A program made the translations under genes and the position numbers. 64,000 nucleotides of DNA from Manduca sexta. Its lineage: Eukaryota > Arthropoda > Insecta > Lepidoptera > Sphingidae. Numbering within the stretch: the stretch's first letter is position 1; every line of letters begins with the position of its first letter. The stretch lies in contig NC_051131.1 of NCBI RefSeq assembly GCF_014839805.1, positions 3,336,913 to 3,400,912 on the forward strand, in the 5' to 3' direction. This document shows, in pieces, positions 50,210 through 62,890 of this stretch. The notes under the pieces were generated by a model that saw only the letters and a list, made by a program, of their open reading frames with translations, was not told where the DNA came from and did not search any database.

Positions 50210-51120
50210 CGTTATGTTACATCAGCAATAGTCGATTACTATCGAGCACAATTTAAGCGCTGAATTTGCAGAAACTACGTCCGCGAAAGTGTTGCGAGGA
50301 AGCGATTCCGAGCTAACAGCCGCCTCTGCCATTCACATTACATCGGCAGTTTGAAAACAATGGTGGGGAATTAGCCGTGTCGATCGGTATTGGATATGGC
50401 ATATGATGGACAACAGTGTGACCGCGGTAGAAGCGAACAGGATATCCGTACATAGATGATTGTTTTTCTAAATTTGGCGTCTGTAGTAGCAGATATAATT
50501 TGCTTAATTAAAACGTAACAATGTATACATTATTTGGTATTTAGAAAATATTAAAATCGATTCACAAACTTATAGAGATACAATAGTTTACGCGGAATTA
50601 TATAAACCATTCTCGCAATATAAATCATAATTAAGAGTTAAGATTACGTACGACAAATTGGAGTATGACTTATTATCTCCATTGTCTCCGCCCAATAACA
50701 ATATTTTTAATCCTCATCCTTGTCAACTTTGAAGTATTTAAAATTCTTGCCGCATTCTTAAACATCTTACCTCCAGTATTTTCCTAGAATTTATGAATTT
50801 AAATATTATAAAGTACGGAACTAAAGGAAATAACCCTCGTTAACGTACTTAGGGTGAAATACGATCGAAGGATTAACGGAAGCAAATCAGTAAGAGGTGC
50901 TCAATCGATTTAGCCCCACGTATATCCAATGTTTGTGGTAAAAATATTGTTTGTATTGTATTGTAACCTGTGATTTTTTTTCAATTGTTTGTTTAAATTG
51001 CCTGAATGTTATTTTGATATATGTATACAGCATCATTTTGGAAGATAAAAAAGTGCAGTTTCATACCAATTAAATACCAATAAAAAGTAATTTTAGTTCC
51101 AAATATACTTTTCTAAGAGA
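50210..51120. other. Non-coding, nothing recognised
   Basis: AT-rich with a small GC-richer part at 50270-50440. No gene or repeat end recognised. Confidence 0.35.
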
Positions 51121-51124
51121 ATTC

Positions 51125-51640
51125 ATCGTAACGGCAACATCACACTTAATATACACTGACGCACACGCCAAAGTCACACTAAAGTACAATATATTAAAAA
51201 AAATTTAAAAAAAAATTGGTGACAATATTCGTGATTCATGCATGGTTTTTGACACAAATTTAGCCTTAGTCCATTGAAATGTTACATTTTTTAGGCCTTA
51301 CCTTGCGTTTTTTAGAGGACGCAATTTTATTTTTTTGAAGTGTAGGGGGGGTCAGTCTAAAGCTAAAACCAAGTTTGTGGGGTCGCCACCCTTGTCCCAC
51401 GGCCGCCATCTTGAAAATAGGGGTTGAAATGGTTTTTACGATGTATCTCTTAAACTATTTATCTGACAAAAAAATGTATAAACATTTTTGTTGCAAATTA
51501 AATTCTCTACAACTTTGGTTTAGTAACTTTTGTCGTAGAACTATAAATAAAAAGTTATAAGCGAAAATGTTAAGAAATTCAATGTTAAGCAATGTCCATT
51601 GCAACGTCATCAGAACGTGTGTTTATAAGGTTCATAATAC
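51125..51640. repeat. Possible uncharacterised interspersed repeat
   Basis: This segment differs in texture from its surroundings: homopolymer-rich with a GGGGGGGTCAG run, CCGCCATCTTGAAAATAGGG, GTATCTCTTAAACTATTT and AAAAAGTTATAAGCGAAAAT. Similar strings occur in repetitive DNA of other insects as I recall, but no termini or duplication were found. It is offered only as a repeat candidate. Confidence 0.25.
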
Positions 51641-52234
51641 TCTTTTTTGTACTCATTAATACCCAAATACCCAAGGGACAATTAGGGAACAAAAGAACAT
51701 CTGCCTGCTATTATTATTATTATTTCTAACCTCTCTTATTGTAAGAATAGCTGATAATATTGTGTTGTCTCAATCTATGTAAAGAACTTGTAAGAAAATC
51801 TCTGTGCCAAACATTTCACCACGATTCGAATGAAAAGCATGCTCGTAAATCTCATACGTGAATAGACTTTTGTACTCTTAATCGAAGGCTAACCAAAATA
51901 TCCTTTGCGAATTAACGTTAAATGTCGCCAAATATGTTATAAGTATGATTTATGAGGTAGGACGAGTTTTCGTAACGCAGTGGTTCGGTCGCGACAATCC
52001 GACGCCTCTTTGGCAACTCACAGCCACTTGAAGTACGGTATACATTACAACTACAGTCGGTGTCGAATAACGGTGTAGTCTTAAGACTTAACGTCATTCA
52101 GAGATTATTTTCCTAATCTCGAACCCCATTACAACTTAGATTTGGCATGATGTTTTGGTATAGCAAAAACTTCATAGTCACAGTAATTCACAAAGGATTA
52201 AGTAGCAAAAGACAACAAAAATAATATTTAAGTT

Positions 52235-52505
52235 TTTTTTTATACTTGAAAGGCAGTGACGCTACTGCACTTGATGGTAAGTGGAATGGAGTCCAATAGA
52301 ATGTTAGTTGACGAGAGATGATTACCCTCGGCATTCGACACAATTATGCCGGCCTATTGGAACCGGATATACACAGGCTGATCACGGAACGCAATACACT
52401 TACGCGGGCCACTATAAGTTTCAAAAGCTTGTAAAGGAGGAGTATAGGAGGTCACTATTCGGGCGGATATAAAATATATCCTACCACCAGCAAAATCATT
52501 GTAAT
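52235..52505 (-). repeat. Retroelement-derived fragment (minus orientation)
   Basis: Ordered blocks include CACTTGATGGTAAGTGGAATG, ATTCGACACAATTATGCCGG, CCTATTGGAACCGGATATAC, CACTTACGCGGGCCACTATA and CCTACCACCAGCAAAA. This resembles the reverse complement of a non-LTR element 3' region dispersed in Lepidoptera. The leading T-run (52235-52242) would be its poly(A) tail on the minus strand. No coding frame survives. Confidence 0.55.
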
Positions 52506-53097
52506 CTTTATTATGGCAACTCAAGATACAAGGGTAAATTAGTCTGGGTCTCATTTTAAACTATAACATACACATTGTGTATTTTACTTGAAATAAATAA
52601 TAAAATAAATTACAATAATAATTATAAACCATATACCGAATGTAATAAAATTTATTATTAAATACCGCAGTTACTTGAGTCAAATTGAAGTAGCTAGAGT
52701 CCAAACTCCATGCCCATAATTCTTAACAATTTAGTAGATTCCATCGAAATTAAGAATATCCGTAGTTTATCATAGACGTCAGACACGATGTCGCATATAC
52801 AGGAGACATATTAGTATTACATATAACTATATGCCTTGAGGCTTGACTTGCTGGAACGGATCCCGCGGCTTCTGTTACAATGCCAGCTACTGGGCCGTTA
52901 CGCCACGGAGGTCATGGTAACCTTGACGGCTCATAACCGTATCTGTGTATCATGGAGAACAAAATTGATCATTGGTATGGGAATATCATATATGCATAAA
53001 CGTGTAAAAACATTCAATTGAGAAATATGGATATTAAATGATTTAAAGAGATATTGGATTTTTCTACTCAGTATCAGTCCGGAGTCTAGACTTTGTG

Positions 53098-53205
53098 CCC
53101 CATATGGCGATTGTTTCGCCTTCTTTCATATCATACGACGGAATATACACAGCCGAAAATCGGTGCACCAGTTGCACCTCTTTGGGGATAAAATGCGTGA
53201 ATGTG
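53098..53205 (-). repeat. Third, reversed copy of the CACATCACGC repeat
   Basis: Read on the minus strand it has CACATTCACGCATTTTATCC, then CCAAAGAGGTGCAACTGG, and ends with a TATGATATGAAAG-like block. These match the pair at 36190-36455 in order and spacing, with more divergence. Confidence 0.6.
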
Positions 53206-54391
53206 TGTGTTTGTGTGCAAAAGTTTACCTACACAATTAGGTAGGTATACACTAATAAGTATTATAAGTGGAGTGACCAAAACAACGCAGTTAAAAGGAC
53301 AGAAAAGAGTGTATACTGTATTTATTTATTTAATATATATGACCGATTAAACTAATCTTTATTTAAGTCGACAAACGACGCTTTAAGCTATATACATATT
53401 AAAACTGACCGTAAGAACACAGCTTATTTAAACACCACACCATCGCACCCTTACAATGCCCTTTAAGCGTTATGAGACAATATGCAAAGTCGATGAATGT
53501 AAAATTCTTGCAATTTACCACCAATACATAAATTATGAACACGATACCTCTGCAACTGTATTCAATATTGAAACAGGCCATGCCGCAGGCCCGACCGTAA
53601 ACCACTATCGTTTTACGATTGCTAGGCAATAAACATGTCCGTGCGTCTGGAAAACGAGATGCGCACCGAAATATCCATCAGTAAACAAACAAAAGATCTG
53701 TGAGGAAACCGCGCCGGTATCCGAGAAAGAACTCATTTCTATGCTTTGGCATGGATCCAGTACAAAATCTGCATTGATCTATAGAACTGTTTGTATTGTT
53801 CGATTAGTTCTGCAGACTTTTCATTAAAGACAATTAATATGCATCGGTATGCGGCAGTCTGAGTTGGGAATTATTTTCGCTTATATGGCTTATTATAATG
53901 ACTTTCATCATTACGATAACGTGCGCTACTGGGTTTTATATTCTCACTAAATAATTATATCTATAACTACAGTTCATTGGATAACATTACCTCAGGTACA
54001 AATAGCATATAATTCAAATCGAAAAATATAAGTAAACATTTTAATACCAAAACTGAGAAAGGAATTAATAACTTCACGCTTATATTACATGTAATAAATA
54101 ATATAAAAGCTATAAAAAGATTTTGAAGTGATATTATTATTGAAAATATCATTCAAATATTAAAATAACACTCTTACGTAATCAGACGGTTCAATTTACT
54201 AGCTATAAATGTTGAACAAACTGACTACGAGCTACAATATCCGCAGGCTGTCACACCACTTCAATAGAAAATAGGCCACCGCGAACTGAAAAAACCGACC
54301 CTCTATGAAATTGCAAAGGAAAGAGCTACCCAGAACAGTAACAATTTTCATGTAAAATATGGCATTTTACGTATTCGTACGTTTTATACGG
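53206..54391. other. Non-coding, nothing recognised
   Basis: AT-rich DNA. Includes a short GT-rich run near 53201-53220. No gene or repeat boundary was seen. Confidence 0.35.
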
Positions 54392-54393
54392 TA

Positions 54394-55718
54394 TACTTAG
54401 TCTGGCCATAAATACTGTTACACTTAATTATAAAAAAATATTACATTTGAATTTCGAATCTGTCATTTTTATACGATTGTTCATTGTGTTTTCTCATTTT
54501 GGCGCCAATACATTGTAAAATATTTTGCGATATTAAAATGGTGTGGGGTGATAAAGAGAACCGAATCGCTGTGATAGCATTACACAAAGTAGGTATGGAG
54601 CCAAATGCAATTTTTAAAACTCTCCATACACTTGGTATTAGTAAAATGTTTGTGTACCGGGCTATTAATAGGTACAATGAGACCTCCTCTGTTTGTGACA
54701 GAAAAGATCTGGCCGTCCACGTAGTGTTCGTACGAAAAAGGTGGTCAAAGCAGTAAGGGAAAGAATTCGAAGAAATCCTGTCCGAAAGCAAAAGATTTTA
54801 TCTCGGGAAATGAAGATAGCACCTAGAACCATGTCGCGTATTTTAAAAGATGACTTAGGACTTGCAGCCTATAAGAGACGCACTGGCCATTTCTTAACTG
54901 ATAATTTAAAGAAGAATAGGGTGGTAAAATCGAAACAACTACTGAAGCGGTACGCAAAGGGAGGTCACAGAAAAATTTTGTTTACGGATGAGAAAATTTT
55001 TACAATTGAGCAACATTTTAACAAACAAAATGACCGTATTTATGCTCAAAGCTCTAAGGAAGCTTCCCAATTAGTCGACAGAGTGCAACGTGGACATTAT
55101 CCGACTTCAGTGATGGTTTGGTGGGGTGTTAGCTATGAAGGAGTGACTGAGCCATATTTTTGTGAAAAAGGTATCAAAACATCGGCACAAGTGTATCAAG
55201 ATACCATTCTTGAGAAGGTAGTTAAGCCCCTTAACATCACCATGTTCAATAACCAAGTATGGTCCTTCCAGCAAGACTCGGCGCCGGGTCATAAAGCTCG
55301 GTCCACGCAGTCTTGGTTGGAATCGAACGTTTCGGACTTCATCAGAGCTGAAGACTGGCCGTCGTCTAGTCCCGATCTTAATCCGCTGGATTATGATTTG
55401 TGGTCAGTTTTAGAGAGTACAGCTTGCTCTAAACGCCATGATAATTTGGAGTCCCTAAAACAATCTATACGATTGGCAGTGAAGAATTTTCCCATGAAGA
55501 ATTTTCCCATGGAAAGAGTGCGTGCTTCTATTGATAACTGGCCTCATCGTTTAAAGGACTGTATTGCAGCCAATGGAGACCACTTCGAATAAGCTTTTTA
55601 TATTTTTAATTGTTTTATATTTATGTATTAAACTGACACACTGTAAAAGTAATAAATGTTATTTGCAGTTAACAATTTTCTTTTTTCTTTATTACAATAT
55701 TTATGGCAAGACTAGGTA
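54394..55718 (+). mobile_element. maT-family (DD37D) mariner/Tc1 transposon, nearly complete
   Basis: The 1325-bp element is flanked by TA on both sides (54392-54393 and 55719-55720). The termini are imperfect inverted repeats: the left begins TACTTAGTCTGGCCATAAAT and the reverse complement of the right begins TACCTAGTCTTGCCATAAAT. It carries one transposase gene in the plus direction, described separately. Size, TA duplication and catalytic spacing fit the maT clade, which is well represented in Lepidoptera. Confidence 0.92.
54538..55592 (+). pseudogene. maT transposase, frameshifted
   Basis: The ATG at 54538 opens MVWGDKENRIAVIALHK and a helix-turn-helix region. The frame breaks at an A-run (54702-54705), where the reading shifts to the frame used by 54706-55592. 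The change is consistent with one lost A. The second part holds the linker RPRSVRTKK, the first catalytic Asp in LFTDEKIFT (54987-54989), the second in QQDSAPGHK (55275-55277) and the third in NPLDYDLW (55389-55391). There are 37 residues between the second and third, hence DD37D. A 15-bp tandem duplication near 55488-55517 doubles KNFPM. All three catalytic Asp codons survive and no nonsense codon is seen after the shift, so the copy decayed recently or the shift could be an assembly error. Confidence 0.9.
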
Positions 55719-55720
55719 TA

Positions 55721-58700
55721 TATTCCCCGTCGGGAACAGAGTCCGAAGATAATGAACTGTGGCACAAAAACCGCTGCCGAGATCTCTTTTACTTATTTCT
55801 CTTCTGTTTAATGAAGTCTAATTAGCAGACATGTTATAGTAGAGTGCACGATGTTCATTCGCACTGGATAGCGAGCACACAGTATTTTGTGTGTGCGGGA
55901 TAACTCACAGGATATCCGTCATTAAAACTTCTTCCTTCCATAAGTCGTAAAGTTATTAGTATGCGTCATATTAGTGATATGATAGATTTATTTGATGAAT
56001 AATAATATGTCCAGTTTGAAGATTAGTTTATGATAAAATTTATGTGTCCTTCACGAATGTTTTGTTCCTATAATATTATATAGTTAAGTATTTTCCTATT
56101 AAAATCCTAGCCCGTTCATACAAAAGAATCGCTAAATGTAGGAGTACAATAAAATATGTTAATTTCCATTTCTACCTTAAATAATACTATCGAAGATCTA
56201 ATAGCAATTATAGAACTTAATATCATTTTAAGTAGATGTAAAGTCAAACTAACAATGACTGCTCATACCTATTAAAAATTAATAGACTTCCTACTATTGT
56301 ATATATTCCTGACTATTGTTAATTCAGAACAGCAAAAAACCTACATTTCAAACTACATTATATCGAGGCACCAACTATTGGGAGTCCAACATATTGCGTC
56401 ATCTTTCAGGGGAATATTTTTTGTACATAATTTTTTACTCAAATTAAACAGTCAGCACGAGGACGTAACAATTTATTTTCCTTATAGATAAAATAAAACA
56501 TGATTATTATACATGGGTTTATACACGCATACCTAGCTTTTATAGTTTTTAGGCTACAGTGGCGAAGTACCCGATTCCTGCCGGCTTCCCTTTTTTTATT
56601 TATTTAAAATCTAATTATCCTTAGAACAATATGCAGACCGTATTAGTACCTATATTGTGTCGCGTTCCCTTTGGACAAATTTCACCCTTCGCCAGTAATA
56701 GGTTATATATAGGTAAGTATAGTTTGATTCTGTATAGGCTATAATTTTATAGATTCTAATGTAAGCTAAGATTGCAAGGTCGTCGTTCTAAATACAAAAT
56801 ACCGGGTTCAATGTCCGAAACTGAGTTTTGTGTTGCCACTCTTCAATTACAAACTTTTTTACGTTACTATAAAAAGAAAACTATAACATTAATACGCTTC
56901 CGTCGAAGTGGAATGAAAATTAGGTTGAAATTATAATAGATCTATTATGTCAGATATGTTCACTGTTCGTTTAGTTTTATGATGCCATTTTCCAAATAGT
57001 TTTGATGTATTCCAATGTTCTCACCCATAGGAATGCAAGAAATAAAATTAACAATACTATATATAAAAGTAAATATTTGTTATTCTTTCTATTTTGAAGA
57101 AAAATTTAACCCAAATTCCTGAAACATTGGGCAGATGCGAGTGTTTGCTTCGTCTATAATTGTTTGCCGATCCGGTTTCGTAAACAAAACCCTCACTTTC
57201 GAACCGGTCTCGAATCAAGCTTCGTTTGTTCCTAAGCGCTATGTAATTTTCGTATCAATTACAATAACATAATATTACCGTTTATTTAAAACATAAAAAA
57301 ATAAACAAAATACTCACACAACGAATCAAAATTGCACGGTGGTCTAGAGTTCAAGTCCAATTGTATCGCAAACGTAATCAATGTCACTGCGCAAACTGAG
57401 GAGTCAGTTAAAAACTCGAAGTTCACACTTGGAAAACAATAAAAACACGAAGCGGAATCACAACACACGCGTCCAGCACTGACGCGGGGGTGAACGCGAC
57501 TGTATGACTGCTGAACCGGCAATGCAACCAAAAACTGTTAGACTGTAACTAGTGACATGCTAACTCGCACAAAACTCATTTCAAACACTATTTTGATACA
57601 ACATGATTCAGATCAGCGGCGGCTCCCTACTCCCGGGACAACTAATGCACCGTGCAACATCGATTTATATATTTTTACAATCGAAAACAATTTAATCGAA
57701 AATATTTTTTACATTTACATTTTCAATTCTTTAGAACAGATTCCATACCGAATTAAAAAGGAAATGTTAGTTTAAAAGTATCACAAGCGTCATTAGAAAT
57801 GCTTTCAATGAAATAAAATGACCACGACCAGTGCAAATGGATCGAAAAGCTAACTCGGGCATCGAGAACATAAAATAAAATAACACACAATTATCTCCGA
57901 GCAAAGAGAAAGATCTATAGGATAACCGCATACTAGAGCCAGTAAATGAGCGCCATGTTTTCATACATCAAAATAGTTAGGAATCAAGAACAGCTGGCGG
58001 ACATTTATCCAGTCAGAACGATAGCTGGAGTTACCCCAGGTTAATTTAACATCGTTTGACCACCCGCAACGGTTTGTAGACAGACAAATATTCGCAATTT
58101 ATTTTCTCTCTATCCCGTTTAATGTAGATAAGGTGAATTATTTTCATAGCTATTATTTTGATTGATTGTTATTATCTGTTATAACTTTTTGCAGAATTGC
58201 CTGTACTATAAATATTTATGTATCAAGGCGTAACATAACCACTAAACAGTAATTTGTTTTGAATGAACGATTAATTTGCTATTTTGGAAGTCTGCTTATA
58301 GATTGTTCTTTATAGACACCAGCACTAACAATAGCTTCAGTACATTGCTCCCTGTAAGATAATTTAGCACTAAAAGCTTTTGAATGGTCTAATAATTAAT
58401 AATGAAAACTGTCAACACAATGGACTGATGATAGATGAACTGTTCGGCCTTTTATAGGTAAATTATACAAAACAACTTTACAAGAAAGTAGGTATATATC
58501 GAGAAGATTGAAAACTCGCCTTTTGTTAGTGGATACGGTGTCATTTACTTGTGCTACAGCACTGATCAATCTCATTATTTCACTATTATTAAAACTCGTT
58601 ATAGTTACTCATGATCATATTTTACAGCAAACCAAGTTCAGTACGGCCCCCGTAATAGAAAGAAAAAAAGGCTTTAATTGTTGGAATAAAAAAAAATAAC

Positions 58701-61700
58701 AGGGTTATAAATGTTTCTGTTATAAAAAAAGCAATAACTATCCTTTTATATTTATGCTCTATCTTTACACTGGATTCAAGCCATGGCAAGAGTATGTTGC
58801 CCTCTTGTTCTTGTATAAAATGTCTTTAAATAAGCAAAAACTTGGGAACAATGTCAGCTTATTACTAGAGGCAAAAAATGTAATTGCCTCGTTTCGCTGA
58901 AACAAAAAATTGTGTCAAAAAAGAGGAGCATAATTTTGCGAAACAGGACTTATTAAAGTATGTAGTCTAATGTGAAAAAAAATAACGAATTCACGCTTGA
59001 TATTCTGACTATAGAGACGAAAATGTGAAATGAATAAGGAGTGTGAGTAACCGACGCCGGCGCCGCGCCGCGTGATGCGAACCAACTCTGAGCAACACGT
59101 TACACGTGGTGCATGACAGGAAATTGCGCACACGCTCGTGGCACATTGTCGATAAGCAACCAACTTCAAGACAATAAAATTGCAAATTAAAACTATTAGC
59201 AAACAAGCCTTTGCTTTTGTTCATATGTCAATTCCCCTAGTAATAGAAATGAGATATTGATTCAATCGGTGCAATAAGTGGATAGTAATAAAAATAATAT
59301 TTTCTAAATTTCTAAAAAATATTTTACCAATCTGAAAGACTCTTTAAAACAAATAATTATACGATGACTTAATAGGTTAACTTAGGACTAACGGTAAACT
59401 AACATGAATATTTTTTAAAATGAATAAACCACTTCTAAAAACCGAACCCAGGACCTTACTTTACTAGTTATACAACCTAAGTACACAACGACTGAATTAT
59501 AATAAGAGCTACGTAAGACATCGAGTAATTTCGTATTTCGAAGATTACTCAACCCAACTTCAACTATTTAGATTTCAGTGTAAACCCGACTGAATCATCA
59601 ATGTTTTAGCTGTTGATACATTGATTTGAACCAAAAGAGACGCAGACAAATTCACTCGTTAATCTTTTGAATTACAACGAAAAGTAATTTCATTACGTAA
59701 ACAATACATTACTAACGTAGAACGAACAGTGCGCTGCTACCGCTATTACATATTACAATCGTTAACACGACTTTAATTTACTATTACTTAAACTATGACA
59801 AAATACATTGGACCAATATGGTGTAATGTGGACCGACTTTTATCAATTAATGTACAGTAGAGTTCGTTTATAAACTGTGCAAAATCATTTTTCTTTTTAT
59901 AAGTTATAGCAAAGGCAACTAGTAAGTTGGTTAGTCTATTACAAATATGTCTATTAAGTCCCTGAAATATGTTACATATCTTTAGTTTGTTTGGACAAAT
60001 GGCTCATACTTACAAAAAATACATTTTTCAGAGCTTTTCTTGTATCGAAATAAAACCATTTTTTGGATTCTATCGTGGTCATTTCCGTAATTTAATCCAA
60101 AAAAATTTATTATTTGATGTCTAACATTCGCGTAAACATAACAAATACATAATTAGCTGTTGTGATCTTGTAGGTTAAAAGCCATAAACATAAATATTAA
60201 AAAAAAGCTTTTCATCCCACTTATAAAGACACATGCAAGAGGATTAATGTTAATTTATACACAGACAATAAATATATAACAAAAAGACCATCAATAAATT
60301 AATAGACGCTTCCTTTTAAAAAGTAGAGATTTTAGAATTATTATTGTCCAACTTTGTTCTGCGATAATATGAACTATTATCTCGATTTTAATCCGTGAAA
60401 GACGCTCCAACTCAAATCACGTTGCAAGTTAAATAGGCTAAGAACACAGATCTCCAATTTATCCTCTGCCAAGGACAATATCGATCCTAAAAAGAGAAAT
60501 AAAACATTTCCAACAATGAGACATTAACAGGGCTTACAAACACAAAAAGAGCTAAAATGAGGTCGTTCCAGTGATTAAAATGGCGTTTTAAAATAGCAGC
60601 GGCTGTTCAGTTTTCGTTTGTCACAATAAAATGGGATAATATTTGAATGGCGTTTTTGGGTGGCGCCGTCGGCGAGTGACCCAGTTTCCAACCCCTGACG
60701 GAGTCTGCGTACACCGCGAGAGGTCAACGCTGTACTGTGTACTGTGTACGCACTATCCGTCACACGAAAACATGTCATTCGTAATTAGGTATCAATTCTA
60801 CACAAAACAGACGACGCATGCGCAGTTGTACAAAAAACAGATCACATATTCACCGAACATTGTAAAGTAAAAATAACAAAGTAACGTGGGAACGTATTGG
60901 ATAGAAACCACAAAATAAGATATTGTTTGATACAATGTTATCGGTTTGTTTGCGCCGAAATATGGGACAGCGGATATATTTAAATCGACGGGATTCGACT
61001 AAAGCTTCGTCGGTTTATGCGGATCGGTGTGGAAGCCGCATACCTACATGTTTCGACGATTGACGTTTGAAACGGGACTTGCGTGTAACGACTTAACGTC
61101 CACCCAGGGGCGAAGTATAATAAATATACCATTATGCGGTCATCAATCCACAAAACCAGTGCGCTAAAAATTTTCTACGCCATTGTATTAATTCCCCTAC
61201 GATCTACAGGGAATAGTCGAGTACCTATTCAGAACTACGATTACAATCGTACCATCGATTAATAATCGATTTTCCGTTCCGAGTTACGTGGTATCGATTG
61301 AAAGACACGTAATTGATCGTTCCCACGTGCGACAGAACCGACGCATGTAACAGCGTTATCTACATTGTTGTCAGACAACCATTGTGTAGGTGAAAGTTCA
61401 GATCGAAAAACTTCTCGTGACTCGTTCCGTATCTAAATTAATAGACGCGTAATGCAGTTACGGGGTTTCGTAACCGATTCCGACATACCCCATTATGCAT
61501 TCTCTTAATTATGTTTCGTTATGTTTTTATTGGCTTACTATTTTGCAAAAGCGCATTAATATATTATTTCACAATATAACACCTTCTTGATAAAATGCAT
61601 ATTTGTGTGTATTTACAAAATTAAACGATTTCATTTCGTTATACAAATTAATCAATGGTTTTTCAATGTTGTGTTCATTGTAATCAGTCTGACGTTTAAA

Positions 61701-62600
61701 AAACGTTATTAGGCTTGTATTGGCCCCAGTTTTGTTAATGAAAGTCGCCCTAAGACCTTTACCCCTATCACGTAGCGATTTATTAGCCAATGCTTTGACG
61801 GGGTTCGAAAATTGGATTTCCCGTACTAGTAAGTACTTGTTACGATCGATAGTGAACGAGGAAGTGTTGGGTAATATGCAATTTAAAAGTCATACGAAAA
61901 AAAGACATCAACGATATATCAAGAGTGAATATTGTTTTAAGGAATGTATTTTCATTACGTTTGACAATATTAAATATCATAAAAAATATTGTTTAATGAA
62001 TACACACTTATCGCAAAATAAAATTACCACTTTAAATAAACCTACATGAGAAAGCAAAGCATTCTCAGTGACCTGTATCACATTTTTCGCCATACGTGTT
62101 GATACTTTTTCTGCCAGTCATTATATTTTACCATACTTTCACTCGTTGCGAATTGGCGAGCAATCAGAGCATCTGCGGATCAATTAAGCGGTGTGGAGCG
62201 GTGTGCGCGCATCTTCCTGCCATTGAGGAAGTGTACGTGTTCAATATACTGTTTTTATAGGCTACATTCTTATCGCTATATCGTAATAAGGAAGCTTTCG
62301 TGTGGAAACTCAGTGAAGGGTCTGAACGCGCAACACAGTTATCCTTATCAACATAGTTGCACAAACAACGATAACATTATTGACTTCGCTGACACCAAAA
62401 ATGTCCCTGCAAAAGAATCGTGCTGCCCGATCGATTCGTGTGCTATAACATTGCGTGCGCTTTAGTCACGATAATTTGTCAAGATATACTTGTTGATGCA
62501 TGCGTTTGTGATTTAAACACGTTTCACACTTACGATATAATTTGGCATAATTTCACGTTCAATAACTTTATTACTTCAAATATTTATTCTTTTTTTTATT
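55721..62600. other. Long gene-free stretch
   Basis: About 6.9 kb, AT-rich, with GC-richer patches at 57430-57510, 59050-59120 and 60640-60730. Open frames of up to about 100 codons exist, for example 61738-62049, but show no domain or recognisable homology. No RNA gene recognised. Confidence 0.35.
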
Positions 62601-62602
62601 GT

Positions 62603-62790
62603 TTTGAATGACGAGTCGAGTTTGCCGTTCGCCTGATGATAAGCGATACGACCGCCTATAAACAGTAGAAACACCTTGAATTACAAAATATTTTTTGGTA
62701 TTCCACTGCACTCGCTATCCTGAGGCATGAGATGTTAAGTCTTATTATGTCCAGTAGTAAAGTACACTGGCTACAATGTCCTAACCGGAA
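62603..62790 (-). mobile_element. LINE/SINE 3' tail, copy B (reverse)
   Basis: Read on the minus strand it repeats the blocks of copy A at 50033-50209: CCTCAGGATAGCGAGTGCAG, GTGGAATACCAAAAAATATT, TTCAAGGTGTTTCTACTGTT and GGCGGTCGTATCGCTTATCA. Copy B lacks a short internal part (TTGGATGGTG) present in A. Related sequence may extend to about 62890. No coding frame is retained. Confidence 0.7.
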
Positions 62791-62890
62791 AACAACAGTG
62801 ACTACACACCGCTGCTTGGTGCCAGAAATAGACATGGCTGTGGTACTATCCAGGTGGATATTTTTCAATCGAACGGTTTGCCATCGGGCG

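Noticed and set aside
61738..62049. 103-codon plus-strand frame
   Set aside because: An ATG is available, but the sequence has no recognisable family and becomes Lys/Ile/Asn-rich as in random AT-rich DNA. Transcript support would be needed.
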